Shown: positions 24,351 to 38,001, counted from the stretch's first letter. The stretch is 64,000 nt of DNA from Membranipora membranacea (GCA_914767715.1 OU612070.1:16383501-16447500); one strand, 5' to 3'. Made by a program: numbers and translations. The notes: generated by a model from the letters alone, not told the origin.

Positions 24351-25810
24351 CATGATTATTCTACATTATTAAAATCTATCCTAACAGGATTATTTCGAGC
24401 ATGAGTTTTATTGGGATTAATCTAGTTCTCTCAACTCAACTCAACTATTAACATATGGTCAGAGAGCAAATACACTGAAGTTTAATATGGTTGCTGGTGG
24501 TTGCACACCATAATCAACCAGATAAACAAAAAAAGATATATTTTCTATAAAATAACCACTTGATTTAATGATAATCATACTGATCAGGCCTCAAGAGGTG
24601 CGACTGATAATTATCCAGTCATTCTACCTAAAAATGATACTTCACCCATCTCCTGTCAATATATGCTGACCCCCATGTCTCTACCGTATAAACATCTCCT
24701 CTATGGGCAATTGCTTCCTCTTTCATTCAGATAGGACGACTCTTATATTTTGTTTTGTAGCAGCTATCTTACTGGATTAGTTTTAATCACGTATGTTTAT
24801 AGCCGTAAGTAGGATTCATTATCTCAAGATCCTTTTTAACAGAATTACAGAATCTTCACATAGTGCTGTTGCCAAATCCAAACAGATGCACTCTCTGCTT
24901 TGTGTGGCTTGTTTTAGTTCTCAGCCTGCCAGCCCAACTCTAGTGAGCAAATTCACGGCGTACCACTGCGAAAAACTCGCAATTACAACCTTGATCTTGG
25001 CATTATGTAATCAGATCATCATATCTAGTTAATTCCATCAGTATAATTGCTTTTCTATGTCAGACATTCAAGTCTGGTCTTGGGTTTGTGATCACAATAT
25101 GCTGTGTCATGCTGAGCTGCTCTGTGAGGTCACACCTCACCCACTACTACTATTCACTGCGCTGTTTTTCAACCCCTTTTTGTGCAAAAGCTCTTCAAAG
25201 GCTTCACCACCAGCATTGACAAATTCACACCTCTCCCTTACATTTTTGCACAACACCTTCAGTACTTTATTATGCCTAAACATGTATCTACCGAGTCTGA
25301 TTGAAAATTAGAAAATGCATGCCGTAATGTGCCCTAGACCAAACACCATTGTATAAAAAACACATATGATAGGTTTTAACAATAGTTATATCAATGGACT
25401 ATATACATGGTGCATTTGTTATGTATGTATATTGTTAATGGATTTATAATTGAGCGCCTTGATTTGCGTTTCAATTGTAATAATTTATAATGCGTAAAAA
25501 CATCATAATATATGTACAAGGTTTTAGGTAACAGTGCACAACTGACATACAATATATATTCATTCTGTCAAGGGGTTGATTCTATACATCTTGAAATGGC
25601 TACAAGTGGTGATAAAACTTCAATGGACGTATCTGAGTTCAGATCTGTATATGAGAGTGAAGGGCAGTATAACCTGACTGTACAGATTCCATATTGAGCT
25701 AAACTAGCATACGATATAACCAGATAGAGAGTCAGTAGCAACAAGAGCTTCGTACAAATGTTGATGAATCTTTACTTACATCGTCTGATTGATTACCTTG
25801 TTGGGTACAC

Positions 25811-26010
25811 CAAGGAGTTAAAGGGCAACCAAGGTTTCAAACAACTTCTCTTTGATGGCCATTGATTAATAGCAGATTGCACCTTCTGCATGGGGAAAAA
25901 GACAAAATATAATTCGGATGATTATTCAGCCAGAATTCTTGTGAAACATTTCTTCCATCAGGTACTCAAACTCAGCTAAAAGAGAATACCACATAGCAGT
26001 TTCCTGTTCA
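25811..26010. mobile_element. 5' part of a TTAA-flanked MITE inside a mini-palindrome
   Basis: CAAGGAG (25811) is the left half of the mini-palindrome seen whole in unit 3 at 58256-58287. At its TTAA (25818-25821) begins AGGGCAACCAAGGTTTC, the terminal repeat of the MITE complete in unit 2 at 44655-45031. In unit 1 the right half of both elements is lost by a deletion ending near 26010. Confidence 0.65.
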
Positions 26011-26384
26011 ATATATTTATGAAGATTAACAGGAGGAAGGGGCAGATCACACACTCTATACTAGTGATACGGAAAGAAAATAATGGAATAAACCAAGGTT
26101 GTCAAAGGACACAATATAACATAATCAGGCTTTGATGTAAAGCAATGACCAAAGCTATTGTTTTAACACTTGAATTTTTTGTCCACTTCACCATATCACA
26201 ACATCGATCTCAGCCTGAGCTTTAGTTCCTGATAATAAAAGCGCAACTCAGATGAAGAATTAATCATCCTTGTGAGCCAGTACGAGGATAAATATCCAAG
26301 TGTTATCTGTAAGAAAGGTAGCCCACCGCATGAGAATTACCAAAGTATCAAACATGACATGACCTATATCATCACTACCTTAAT

Positions 26385-26545
26385 GTTGAGGTTGCTCAGT
26401 TGGTTAGAGCGGCGTTCTTCAGCGTGCAAGTGTTGAAGCTCTGGGATAGAATCCCACTGCAGTCCACTCACTACAAGGGTTGTTGGATACCAACCTGCCT
26501 TCAAACTGAGAGCAAAATTGGCGCAGAAATTGCAGCATTGCCCTT
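26385..26545 (+). mobile_element. tRNA-derived SINE
   Basis: The head has an A-box-like GCTCAGTTGGTTAGAGCG and a degenerate B box (GGATAGAATCCC). It is followed by a body (CCAACCTGCCTTCAAAC, then TTGGCGCAGAAATTGCAGC) shared with the SINEs at 21711, 40370 and 54362. It is too degenerate at the B box to be a tRNA gene. The orthologous copy is at 59171. Confidence 0.75.
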
Positions 26546-26928
26546 TCTCTTGACCCCCATCTAGCCATCCATTCTGGTGGTAAGTGACAAAACCATGTGA
26601 TTTTACCAAACATTTTCAACCAACATTTTTAATCAACATCAAACTTCCAACACAACAGCCCTCTTAAAAAGATAAATTCAATACATTGTTAACTATTGTG
26701 CATGGTTTTATATGAACGAGTGATAGAACTCTCATAACCTGTGACCAATATTAGCAAGATTCTCAATATGAATGAGAGGACACTTATATAAAAAATAAGT
26801 AGTATATAAAATAAAGCCTCTTCTAAAAATGGAGAATGAGGTTAAATCTTATAATGTTGTTTTTTTTAGAAGAGCTTACTTTTTTTAACAATGCTGAGTG
26901 AAAATAAAGTTTAAAACTGTAATAACCG

Positions 26929-27743
26929 CTACAATAGAGGCACACTTTTAATTCTTTTCAGGCGCCTCAAATGAGGCCTCTGCTGGTTGTATGACTCCTC
27001 AAATCTTCGGACTGTCAGAGCCACACTGACTCGTCGGGGATTATCTACTGGTGTATTGACAGGTGATGCTGAGCGAGCATCAGTATCATCAGTCTGTGCC
27101 CCCCAGAGTCTTGCCCCCAGCCCGGCGGCCCCCCGTCCAGTCTCAGCATTGTCCGTCAATGTTCCATCATCTGTTGGCTTGTTAATACGCAAAGGGATTT
27201 CTTCGTATGTCGGTTCTTTAGTACTGGCTGTCGAAGAAAGGCTAATCTCCATGGAGAGACTTTCACTGGTACTAACTGGTCGGGCACTTTCTTCATCACT
27301 CTTTAATGAACCAGGTGTTGCGTATGAACCAGACTTGGAGTTTTCAGAGATGCGATGACTAGCTGCAAAGTATAAAGATCATGACAAGCTCACCGGTTTA
27401 TAATTGTTTATAAGGACCTGTTGACAAGCTACAGGGTTGGGGGTTGCTATGTTAGCTGTATGACCCGTTGGAAATTGTAACATAATTCTTTCTCTTACGT
27501 GGCGTGGCTTGTTTGATGTAATACATAACTACCTTTTTTATAGAAAGACATTAAATTGAATAATGAAGCCTTAATTTGAAGAGAATTTGTTGAAAACGGT
27601 TTGTTGATCTGTATAACGACAGTGGACAATATCTCACCTTCAGTCCAGTCTTCCGCCAGCTGGTTTGCGCGCCTCACCACAATAGGAGTGATAGATTGAT
27701 TTGATGTTTTATAATATTCTGGAAGAGAATCAGAAGATGTCAT
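26929..27743 (-). CDS. Two-exon gene of unknown function, copy 1
   Basis: On the minus strand exon 1 is 27743-27638 (ATG at 27743) and exon 2 is 27362-26929 (stop TAG at 26931-26929). The intron is GT-AG (donor GTGAGA, acceptor TTTGCAG), phase 1, and the joined frame gives 179 residues. The protein begins MTSSDSLPEYYK, is rich in Ser, Thr and acidic residues in the middle (PTYEEIP, KPTDDGTLTD), has a Gly/Ala patch (GRGAAGLGARL), and ends in a basic tail (RPHLRRLKRIKSVPLL). No signal peptide, membrane span or known domain was seen. A paralogue at 59713-60529 keeps the full reading frame, which supports a real gene. Further 5' exons cannot be excluded. It lies tail to tail with the TRIM-NHL gene. 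Confidence 0.6.
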
Positions 27744-28213
27744 AACACTTCATTATTGGAACTTTGTTGCTTGACCGGGCATTGTGAAATCACCGCAAGG
27801 CACTTGGAAAGAGTTGCCTTTGGGTAGACAACTTCAAACTGCGATCAACTAATTATATGTGTATGCACATGGGTGTGCATGGTAGATTTGTCCCTAACTC
27901 CTTGATGAGAACGATGACCTTTGGTTTGTTTTCCCTTTCTTATATCATTGTAAAGCTCATAATCAGACTAAGGGAACCAATGGGACCTTGTGTGCACCAA
28001 ACTTGCCATCAACTATAATTTTATAAGAATTTCAGAATTCTTGCGGTGACTATTGGGTAATTCCTTGCATAAAGCGGAAGCGGAAGAGCACAGGAGATAA
28101 TGGGGCGATATGAGGCTTGCCCAACAAAAATTGGGAGCTATCATCCAAAAACGCCTTGCAAGATCGCTTAAGATAGGATATGATTTCTAAGCTTACAGCC
28201 TTTATACAGACTC
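27744..28213. other. Spacer between the minus-strand gene and the unit boundary
   Basis: About 470 bp with no coding signal; it would hold the promoter of the minus-strand gene. It matches 60530-60998 closely, up to the shared junction at CCATCAGCTTGC. Confidence 0.45.
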
Positions 28214-29335
28214 CCATCAGCTTGCAAGTCTATAATTGAAGAACAAGATGAAAGAGCAACACTTGTGAATCAATTTCTTCAGCCCTCATAATAATAGAAA
28301 TGAGAATGTGGGATCAGCCATTTGAAACAACCCGCTGAATAACAACATGAATTTAGAGTACTCTTATTATTGGAAAAAGTACAACATTTTATGGCTGCTG
28401 ATTACCCAGTCTGCTGCATAGACTCACATCACAGAGGCAGCAGATAAAAAGATTATGAGCTGACTATTAACACCTACTGGGCTGATCATACGTGTCGGGC
28501 CTTTGATCTCTAGTTATTTATGACCATTTGCTGAGGTAGTATGGGTGATTTGTACCTCACAAATAGAGACATTGACATTCAGAAAAAGGTATAACAGCAC
28601 TCTTTGATCTGCTCTCTGGCAAATGTTGCTGAACTCCCTGACGCAGCATGCTGACGTAGGGCAGGACGCATGCAGAAGTGTAGCGATGATTGTTAATAGT
28701 GAAATGGTCGATGACTGGGAAAAACTGCTTATGTCTATAGTTTTTACATTATGTTATGTTATGTAATTATGTCTTGAATTTGGTGATTACTGCCAATCCA
28801 GTCATTGTCTAATTTTTGGTAATTATGCAAGACCCGCAAAACAACACCCTAGATATTTTTGTTCCCAGCAAGATATTCTGCTAACAATTATATCAACACA
28901 TCGGCCTTGTGAGAATGGTGCCATCTGACAAACTGCCTGTCTATAAATTCGTTGAAATCTCTCTTTCCTCTTAGCAAATTGTCAATGCTGTCTGTTTTGA
29001 CATCAACAGTCACTTCTGGCTAGAGAAAAAAAACCTTAATGAAAACAAACGATTCTTAACTGAGAAACGTTTACTCCATGTTTTGTTCTTAATTCAGCAT
29101 CATTCATTCGAAATAGCAGCACAACCTGAGATATTTGATATATATAAGTTTATCGGTAGAAGCAGCTGATAACTATATCTCCGAAGTTAAAAGGCGCCAA
29201 ATTTTCTAGCCTCAGGCCCCTGCTGTCAGTTTAATCCGCACTCACAGCGTAATGATTGACCTTCTGAACCTGAATAATCTTATTTACTTCTATAATCCGT
29301 ATTTTTATGTTGGCATGATAATTTATTTTTGACAG

Positions 29336-30777
<1,442 letters not shown>

Positions 30778-33178
30778 GCTCCAAGTCTAAGCTAGTCAAT
30801 TTTTACCGTTATACCTCTCTTAACAAAAAAAGTTTTTTTTATAAACAGAGCCCATGTAAATTTCAGTTTGATGTAGCTCAAAGTTTCGCTCATCTTACAC
30901 TTATATTTTTTGTGTCCACTATTGTCTGTGTTATTAGGGATAGCAGACAGCTTATTGCCTTGAAGAAAGCACCAAACTTTGCTGAAACTTCATGTTTTTC
31001 TCACAATATTTACTGTGTTACTTCTGACTTCATTTTTTAAGTCCTGTCTATAACACTCTTTTTGTACTTTTTTGATTATTTTCTGTTAAACTAGTTATTA
31101 CAGTCTAGTTATAGTTTTACATCACTGTATTATTACACTCACTTCTTGAAGATGGGAGATATTTGTCAAAAAACTTATTTATTTTGAATCTTTGTAGTTT
31201 AGTATTTATTACTATATTTTGACCAGTTTCAAACAAGAAACATTGACTGTCTGTCTCTGGAAATACCATAAAAATATGGTTTGCATGCTGTGGTAAATGA
31301 ATAAAACATACACATATAATAGTTCAAATCTGTTTGAATATTTTGGTAAGCCTTGATATTGTGGCATTGTAATTTTCTGAATCCAAGCTGGTGTTCTGCC
31401 TTTCAAAGTTAACTTGAAACATATGTGGAGCTGTTACAGTATCAATAGTAATAAAATGACCGGATGTTTAGAGTAAGGTATTAAGAACATGGGACAAGAA
31501 TTCAATGAGGCATATTTACAAACATATATAATAAAAAAATTATCATCACTATTATAATGAGCAGCAATGAGTAGAGGTCTGACAGGGTGAGCTGTGAATC
31601 AATATATATCCCTGGATGCATGATGTTGCTACCAATTCTTCCGTTTACTAGCCACTATCATATACTACAGTTTTTTGCAAGTTGTCTTCCCTTCATGCCC
31701 AGGGGCATCACTCTACAATCCCCAATTTATATCACGCTTGCGCATTGATCAGAGGAAATCATTTGGGAGAAGTGAAACTTCAGGAGAGAGCAGGCGGATT
31801 TATAGTGAACAAGCAGAGTTGTGACTGCATATAAAGAAACTATTTCTCCAGACAGGCAAGTACCCAAGTATCTAACACCTTGGACTGTCTGTTGTATTTC
31901 ATATAGTATGAACTAGCCATAAAATGATGGCAATGCAGCTTGTTTGCAGTTATTTAACGCTTGGGCTCACTGTTTATATACAACTGACCGACCGTCACCA
32001 TTGGTTGGTTGGGAAGGAGTTCATCCTAAAAGTCCTGGCATTGTATACACAATAAAGGTTAGCTGTGAAGTTCTTAGGCTTGTATGTCCCATAAGCACAC
32101 TTATGGCAAGATTAGTGAGCCAAGCGATGTACTATGGTTGCTCCAAGGAGTACTCCTTGGTTGCTCACTATATTGTTATCTTCATTGTGGTAGTAGTATA
32201 CAAAAAACTGGTAAAGCTTAGGACATTAGTGAGGTGAGTATTGGTTTCTATACACAGGGCTCTCACATACCAGCATGGCTGCATGGGTGCAGCTGCAGTT
32301 AATGAGGAAATGGTCACTGTGTCACATTCCCACCATCACACAAGGATAGGCGCCATCAAAGGCACTATCAACACTGATGTCAAACGCTATTCTTTCAAAC
32401 AGCGTGTTTATAAGTATATGAACCCAACTTTAAATAGGCTGAATAGTACATAGCAAAATGGCAATAAAATGCGACCAATGACAGTGTAGTTTCTTTCTCT
32501 TCTCTTTTTTTTTTCTGCTTGGTCGAACCGGTCTGGAGGTGAAATGAAACCTACAAATATATCTAGGAATCACTGAATCTACTCTGACTTCACTGTACCA
32601 GACAGACCTCTCTTTTACACTTGGTTTATACAAGTGTGCCTCCTTTACTTCTTTCCTTAGATTATGTACCCACTCTGAGGTGATGCTCAGTAGTAACATA
32701 AACAGCCCCCCTTTTTCTTTTTTACTCATAATAACAATTCAATGCTGTTAAAACATGAAACCCCCATTAAAAATGATAACAACTAAATAATGGACTTTCT
32801 GATCATTACTGACATATTTCCAATTAACTGTGCTACAGTCAATCAAGTAAACACTAAATATCGCCAATTAACGGAGCCCAAGCTCAGACGGCGATCAAAC
32901 CATCGGATGAAAAGCAATGTGTACCACCACCAAAATAGAAAATTTTGAAGATGCACTCCCCTGTGTCCAGGATATTATCCACCCTTTTAGCAATGAACTA
33001 AACCTCATTGTAGTTCATTGTAGTAACCATGCGTTTTCTATACAGCAAATTTATACACAATATAGCATACCTCAGTATATATTTCATTTTAATTACGATT
33101 TATTAGATTTAATATCAATTAGCATTTAGGAGGGTGTTTTACTCATAGTGATTCAGTCCACTGTGGATGTTGAGTAGT
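30778..33178. other. Flank of SPRY cassette copy 2 with an inserted exon-like piece
   Basis: Positions 30778-32290 are homologous to 16907-18390. From about 32292 to 32915 the sequence is private to this unit and includes an open stretch after GCTGCAG at 32300 that reads VNEEMVTVSHSHHHTRIG and ends RVYKYMNPTLNRLNST at TAG 32451-32453. It looks like a captured 3' exon of an unrelated gene, which I do not recognise. From 32916 to about 32990 unit homology returns briefly (AATGTGTACCACCACC). Confidence 0.4.
32144..32159. mobile_element. 16-bp palindromic insertion with 7-bp direct repeats
   Basis: CAAGGAGTACTCCTTG is inserted between two copies of GTTGCTC (32137-32143 and 32160-32166). Units 1 and 3 have only one copy of that septamer, within GGTTGCTCACTAT in unit 1. 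The palindrome termini match those of the insertions at 38002 and 58256. Confidence 0.7.
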
Positions 33179-35681
33179 ACCCAGCGGGCAAATAGTTGTC
33201 TAAACTGAGTTGGAAAGAGGTTACCGTAAGAGGCTGAACACTGTTGCCAATAATATGCCATATGGACCGGTGGAAGAGGTTGCCAAATAGGGATTTTTAG
33301 CAACCTCTTCAAGAAGTTAAATAGAGGTTTTATATCAAGGATATTATTAACTGTCTCTATCCAATTTCGATATTAAGATTATATAGTTAGTTTATTTGTT
33401 ATATTTATTTATTTTCTAAAATTACCCAGAAGGCCTGTGGGAGAGGGAGTGTTGGTACTGGCTGAGTGGGGTCTGTAGAATGCTTCTGCCTTGTAAAGAG
33501 CATTTAGCATTTGGTATTTAGATACCTAGCAAGAATTATTATGTAATAATTTTACAAATGTATCATTTCCTGAACACCACTTGTTGCGTTTCGTATTAAG
33601 TGGTGCCAGAAGCAATTGATTCACTCAAAGGCCACGTATTTGCCTATTTAAAATTTCTTGGATGTGATACTGGTTCACAGGAATTAAATAAGGATGCTCA
33701 TGTCTTATTTGATTACTTGGTGTCTGGATGTAAAGAATTCTCAAAAACAATCACTTCGCTAGGGGAGACAAATGCTAAACCGGTCTGCAAATTACATCGA
33801 CCTAACCGTGACAACCATTTTTACACTCAGCTTAGAACTCTAGGATTGGTACTGCAGTAAATTTGTACCATCGAAAACCAGGGCTCTCAACCTAGGAGGA
33901 TTCGAAACCTGAGGTTTGATATTAGCATGTCACATAGTGGTATTTTAAAGGTGTAAAACGCCCTGAGCATAAACAGCTGAGGGTACGCCTGAGATGGCAC
34001 CGGAATATTGTCGGGTGACACCCCTGAGATTTTAAGATTATGTGGAAAGCAGGCAAAGCAAGTCAAAGAATGTATGTTGTTAAAAAAATGTTGCATCTAA
34101 GTTCAAAGCCATTAGCTTTCATCATGTTCAGAAATTTTGAGGTTTCCCTCTAGATGTACTGTCTGCCTGTTTTGCACACGAGCATATGTACCATAGACAA
34201 GAAATTACTAAGGAAAGTTTTTAATGTTGCCAAGTATTTGAGGCTTGACGTAGGCGACCTCGATATTATTGTGCTGTTTTGCTGATGAGCATCACATCAT
34301 ACACAATTTTCTAGAGCGATGCCCTCAAATGCAAGTTCCATACTCTAGCAACCAGCTCCTTTATTGACAAAGTATATGCATCCTTTTCTCGCAACATTTC
34401 ATGTTTGTGATAGCAAGTAAATCAATAAAAAACCTAGTGCATTTCTTGTAAACATAAAATCGTAAATAATTTTAGATTTGATCCAGATGAACCAATTCAT
34501 ATGGACTAACCAAGGCTGTCGCCACAGGTGAAAATGTATCCCCATGATGTTAAAATATGATGTTTGTAGAAATATTGATTTGAAGGCTGACGAATCGATG
34601 CGCCAGGGTAGAAAGGCATAATTAATGTGTGATGCTATTGAAGTCATTGCCTGGATTTATCCGGTTCACCTGCAAAATCACTTTTTTAACATGTCTGAAA
34701 TTCCAACTTCTATTTAGACATAATAATCTATTTCGCAAATCACTGGGATTGGCAGTTCAATAAGAGCATAGCTTATCACAAATGAAATCAAATACCCACA
34801 ACAAATACCACACAGTATTCTCATGCAAACGTTTGATGTTATCTTTATTATTCATCTCAGTTGGGGTGTGGGTTTAATGTGTCAATATTCTATAACGCTT
34901 AGAAATCATTGTTTTTAAACAATTTTATTAAGCGTTTCATAAATAAAATTTATTATTATTAGTGTATTCAAATTAGAGACTGGATTCATTCAATCATGTC
35001 AAGTTCATTACAAGCTAAATTTTAAAAGCATTCTCAAATGCAAATTGGAATTTAGCCATATCAATTTCCGTCAATGACTTGAATAGGCAGTGCAGCGAGA
35101 CTATTTATAATCTTTAGTATTATTAGTTTAGGCAGTGCAGTATTATTTACATAGCTTATCACAACTAGAATCTAATACCTGATCATTCATTAATAATATG
35201 GCATAAACTATTGTAAGGCAAAATTTAGCATTGTTTATGTAGTATTCATCTCTGCCAACGAGCAAAATCTGAGTTTTCAGCTTACATTCTAAAATTCCCT
35301 GAGTATAGCCTGAGTTGAACCCAAAAATCTGAGTAACTCGGGCTAAACCAGAGTGGTTGAGAGCCCTGTCGAAAACAATGGGGAGTAAACTGTTCTCATG
35401 CTGGAGCCATCCTAATGGATGGTAAATACATTAATATTTGAGTGTTGGTTATGTGTTGTCAGTCTAGAAAAGTTATTTCTGCAACCGCCAATGGCAAGAA
35501 AATAGAGTATAAAAGCAGAAGCACTACAACCAATTATATCTGTTTCTGGGAAATGGGGATATCTGGCTCCTTCTGGCATACCTATCAAAGACAGGTGATG
35601 TCGGAGGAAATTGGCCAACAATAAAGCTGCCCATTGGCAACCTCTACAGAAGGTTGCTGGCTAAATCTTGCCGGCTGGGTA
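33178..35681. mobile_element. DNA transposon with CCCAGC ends and TA target duplication
   Basis: The left end CCCAGCGGGCAA (from 33180) pairs with the right end TTGCCGGCTGGG (to 35679), and each is flanked by TA (33178-33179 and 35680-35681). Subterminal GCAACCTCT/AGAGGTTGC motifs also occur near both ends. An inside open frame at 33600-33857 (begins MVPEAIDSLKGHVF) is not recognised. A 1490-bp element sits inside it. TA duplications are typical of the Tc1/mariner group, but no transposase is visible. Confidence 0.6.
33879..35368. mobile_element. Non-autonomous hAT-like element, 1490 bp
   Basis: Perfect 14-bp terminal inverted repeats (CAGGGCTCTCAACC and GGTTGAGAGCCCTG) are flanked by the 8-bp target duplication TCGAAAAC (33871-33878 and 35369-35376). 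CAGGG-type ends with 8-bp duplications are the hAT signature. No open frame in the interior resembles a transposase, so it would need one supplied in trans. It is nested in the TA-flanked element. Confidence 0.85.
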
Positions 35682-36548
35682 AGCCATTGCTGTTTGCTAA
35701 GAAACAGAAGATTGGGCTGCCCCTAAAGAGGGACGCAAGGTGCCCTAATCCTCCATACTGAGAATGTGATACATCCTAGAAAACTAGAATGCATCCTAGA
35801 GGTGAGGCCATAGAGGACCTCCTTATCATAAGTGTGCAGCGAGCTGCCAAAACTGAACTGGCACTAATCGGCCATTGAAAGCGACACTATGATCTTAGCC
35901 AATAGGCCGAGAAGCGATAGGGTAAGTCATTGAGTCATTCGCAGTGTAACTCATGATATTTAATATGAATACAATCTGGTTCAACTTTATTCGCAAAGAA
36001 CAAATGCCGGTAATTTAAACCCTGGCTATTTATTAACAAATTTCAAAATACTGACATGTATTAATGTTTCAAAGTTATTGAATAATGGTTTATTTAAATA
36101 ATTATATTGCACTGTGGTTTTGTCACAAGGGCTTACCAAACCTTAGCAGCTTACCAGGGGAGATAAATGCAAGTAATGTATACAAATTCAACAGCTACGC
36201 AGTCATGAACGCATCGTTCCCATGCAGTTTAGAGACTAAATTTGATTTTAAGAAAATGGAATACAACAGTGCAAAATAGAATTGCCCACAATTTGGAGCC
36301 ACACAGAGTGTTAGCAAACAAATGGCAAAGCATTTTATCACATATGATGCCAGTATTCTTGCAAATTACTCTCAAGTAAAGTAGCTGTAGTTACTGCACA
36401 GTTACCATACTGGAAAAAACTGTGTTGCTTTGTATGCACCATTTATGCATCTACAAGATATTGAATGTTAAACGTGTACCATGCAACACAGAAACAATCC
36501 AATTGCGACATTGGAAACATGTTGCCGCATACAATGTGCCCGCTGGGT
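35682..36548. other. Unit 2-specific insert ending in a third CCCAGC terminus
   Basis: No gene was recognised. The stretch ends TGCCCGCTGGGT (36537-36548), which is the exact inverse of the left terminus at 33179 (ACCCAGCGGGCA). It may be the right end of a larger or second related element. Immediately after it the unit flank (GGTTGGTTGGGAAGGAG) starts for the second time in this unit. Confidence 0.45.
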
Positions 36549-36725
36549 TGGTTGGTTGGGAAGGAGTTCATCCTAAAAGTCCTGGCATTGTATACACAAT
36601 AAAGGTTAGCTGTGAAGTTCTTAGGCTTGTATGTCCCATAAGCACACTTATGGCAAGATTAGGGAGCCAAGCGATGTACTATGGTTGCTCACTATATTGT
36701 TATCTTCATTGTGGTAGTAGTATAC

Positions 36726-37436
36726 CATGGGCCCCTGGGACTTACATGTCTTTACTTTGCCAATGTCCACTATCAACCACCCAAAAAACACCAAACAGGG
36801 TAAGACACAAAAAAAAAATTTGTTACAACCTACCTTGAAATCTCTCACACTAACTCAGCCTTCCTTCCTCTTTCATTTGCTTCAGGTTTGAAGGTTCTAG
36901 CACAAACAGAGCTGACTTTATGGACCAGAGAAAAAAATACTTCTACAAAATTCACAAAAACCTGAGTAGGCTGAAATGACTGCATGACTATTGACATGAT
37001 CCCCACATGATTATTGTACTTTTTTTTTTATTTCACTATATCGGTTCTTTTTAAACTCATATATGAGTTCTAAATTATATTCATTAATTTTTAAGCTTCT
37101 AATAAACTATGACAGATCATATATGAGTGTAAAAAGGACTGATTTAGTGAAATAAAAAAAAAGTACAATAATCATGTGGGGATGTCAATAGTCATGCAGC
37201 CATTTCAGCCTACTCAGGTTTTTGTGAATTTTGTAGAAGTATTTTTTTCTCTGGTCCATAAAGTCAGCTCTGTTTGTGCTAGAACCTTCAAACCTGAAGC
37301 AAATGAAAGAGGAAGGAGGGCTGAGTTAGTGTGAGAGAACAAATTTATTTTTGGTGTCTTACCCTGTTTGGTGTTTTTTGGGTGGTTGATAGTGGACGTT
37401 GGCAAAGTAAAGACTTGTAAGTCCCAGGGGCCCATG
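36726..37436. mobile_element. 711-bp foldback element with 8-bp target duplication
   Basis: The two halves are inverted copies of each other along almost their whole length, starting CATGGGCCCCTGGGACTT and ending in the complement, with a short centre near 37080. Each side is flanked by TAGTATAC (36718-36725 and 37437-37444). Unit 1 at about 18300 has one TAGTATAC and no insert. The 8-bp duplication suggests mobilisation by a hAT-type transposase. It carries no gene. Confidence 0.88.
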
Positions 37437-38001
37437 TAGTATACAAAAAACTGGTAAAGCTTAGGACATTAGTGAGGTAAATATTATAGCTGACAGCCAG
37501 TGGAGAAAAACATGATTTCCTTGATATATTTTTAGTTCCCGCAAATGATGGCAGAAGCAGAATCAAAAGAAGAAGGATTTCTAGAGTGTGGATTATGTTT
37601 TGAAAATGATCCACTCAAGCGATTACCCTGCAATCCTGGTCACATATATTGTGTAACTTGTCTGACCAAAGACTCCGAAGTGACTCAGATTATCAAATGT
37701 CCGCTGTGCAGGTAACCTATCGTGTTAATATAGTTGCGCTCATTGCATAGCTGCACGCACATAATCAATAGTTGCCACTTGTCAAAACTGATAATCATGA
37801 GTTTAGGACAAAAATTGGAGATGGTAAGGCATAATAACAAAGTTTTATCCAGTAAATGTGAATGCGAAACTCGGCCAGAGATTTAGAGGAATTATCACCT
37901 CTCTCCGCTTTCACTCCTTGAATCAATCAATTATAGCACTGGTCTACTTCGGCACACAAGAGTTGCAGATCCTGATTTCATATCTTTGACCTGCAACAAA
38001 G

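Larger units (their letters stand above)
23610..26928. other. Downstream flank of TRIM-NHL copy 1 with degraded exon-like pieces
   Basis: Most of this stretch is non-coding and shared with units 2 and 3. Three pieces look like decayed exons of a zinc metalloproteinase (listed separately at 23870-24350). A further small open frame at 25597-25697 (begins MATSGDKTSMDVSEFRSV) is kept in part in unit 2 with a small deletion and in unit 3 only as a fragment. I do not recognise it. Confidence 0.4.

Noticed and set aside
26987-27358. 123-codon plus-strand open frame (also 59771-60142)
   Set aside because: It is the antisense of exon 2 of the minus-strand gene, whose frame has a matching exon 1 with canonical splice sites.
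33600-33860. 86-codon open frame as a gene
   Set aside because: It sits inside a TA-flanked transposon, has no recognised domain, and I could not tie it to a transposase. Mentioned only within the element.
36422-36838. 138-codon open frame
   Set aside because: It crosses from a private insert into the duplicated flank and then into the foldback element at 36726; the equivalent frame in the other units is not preserved.
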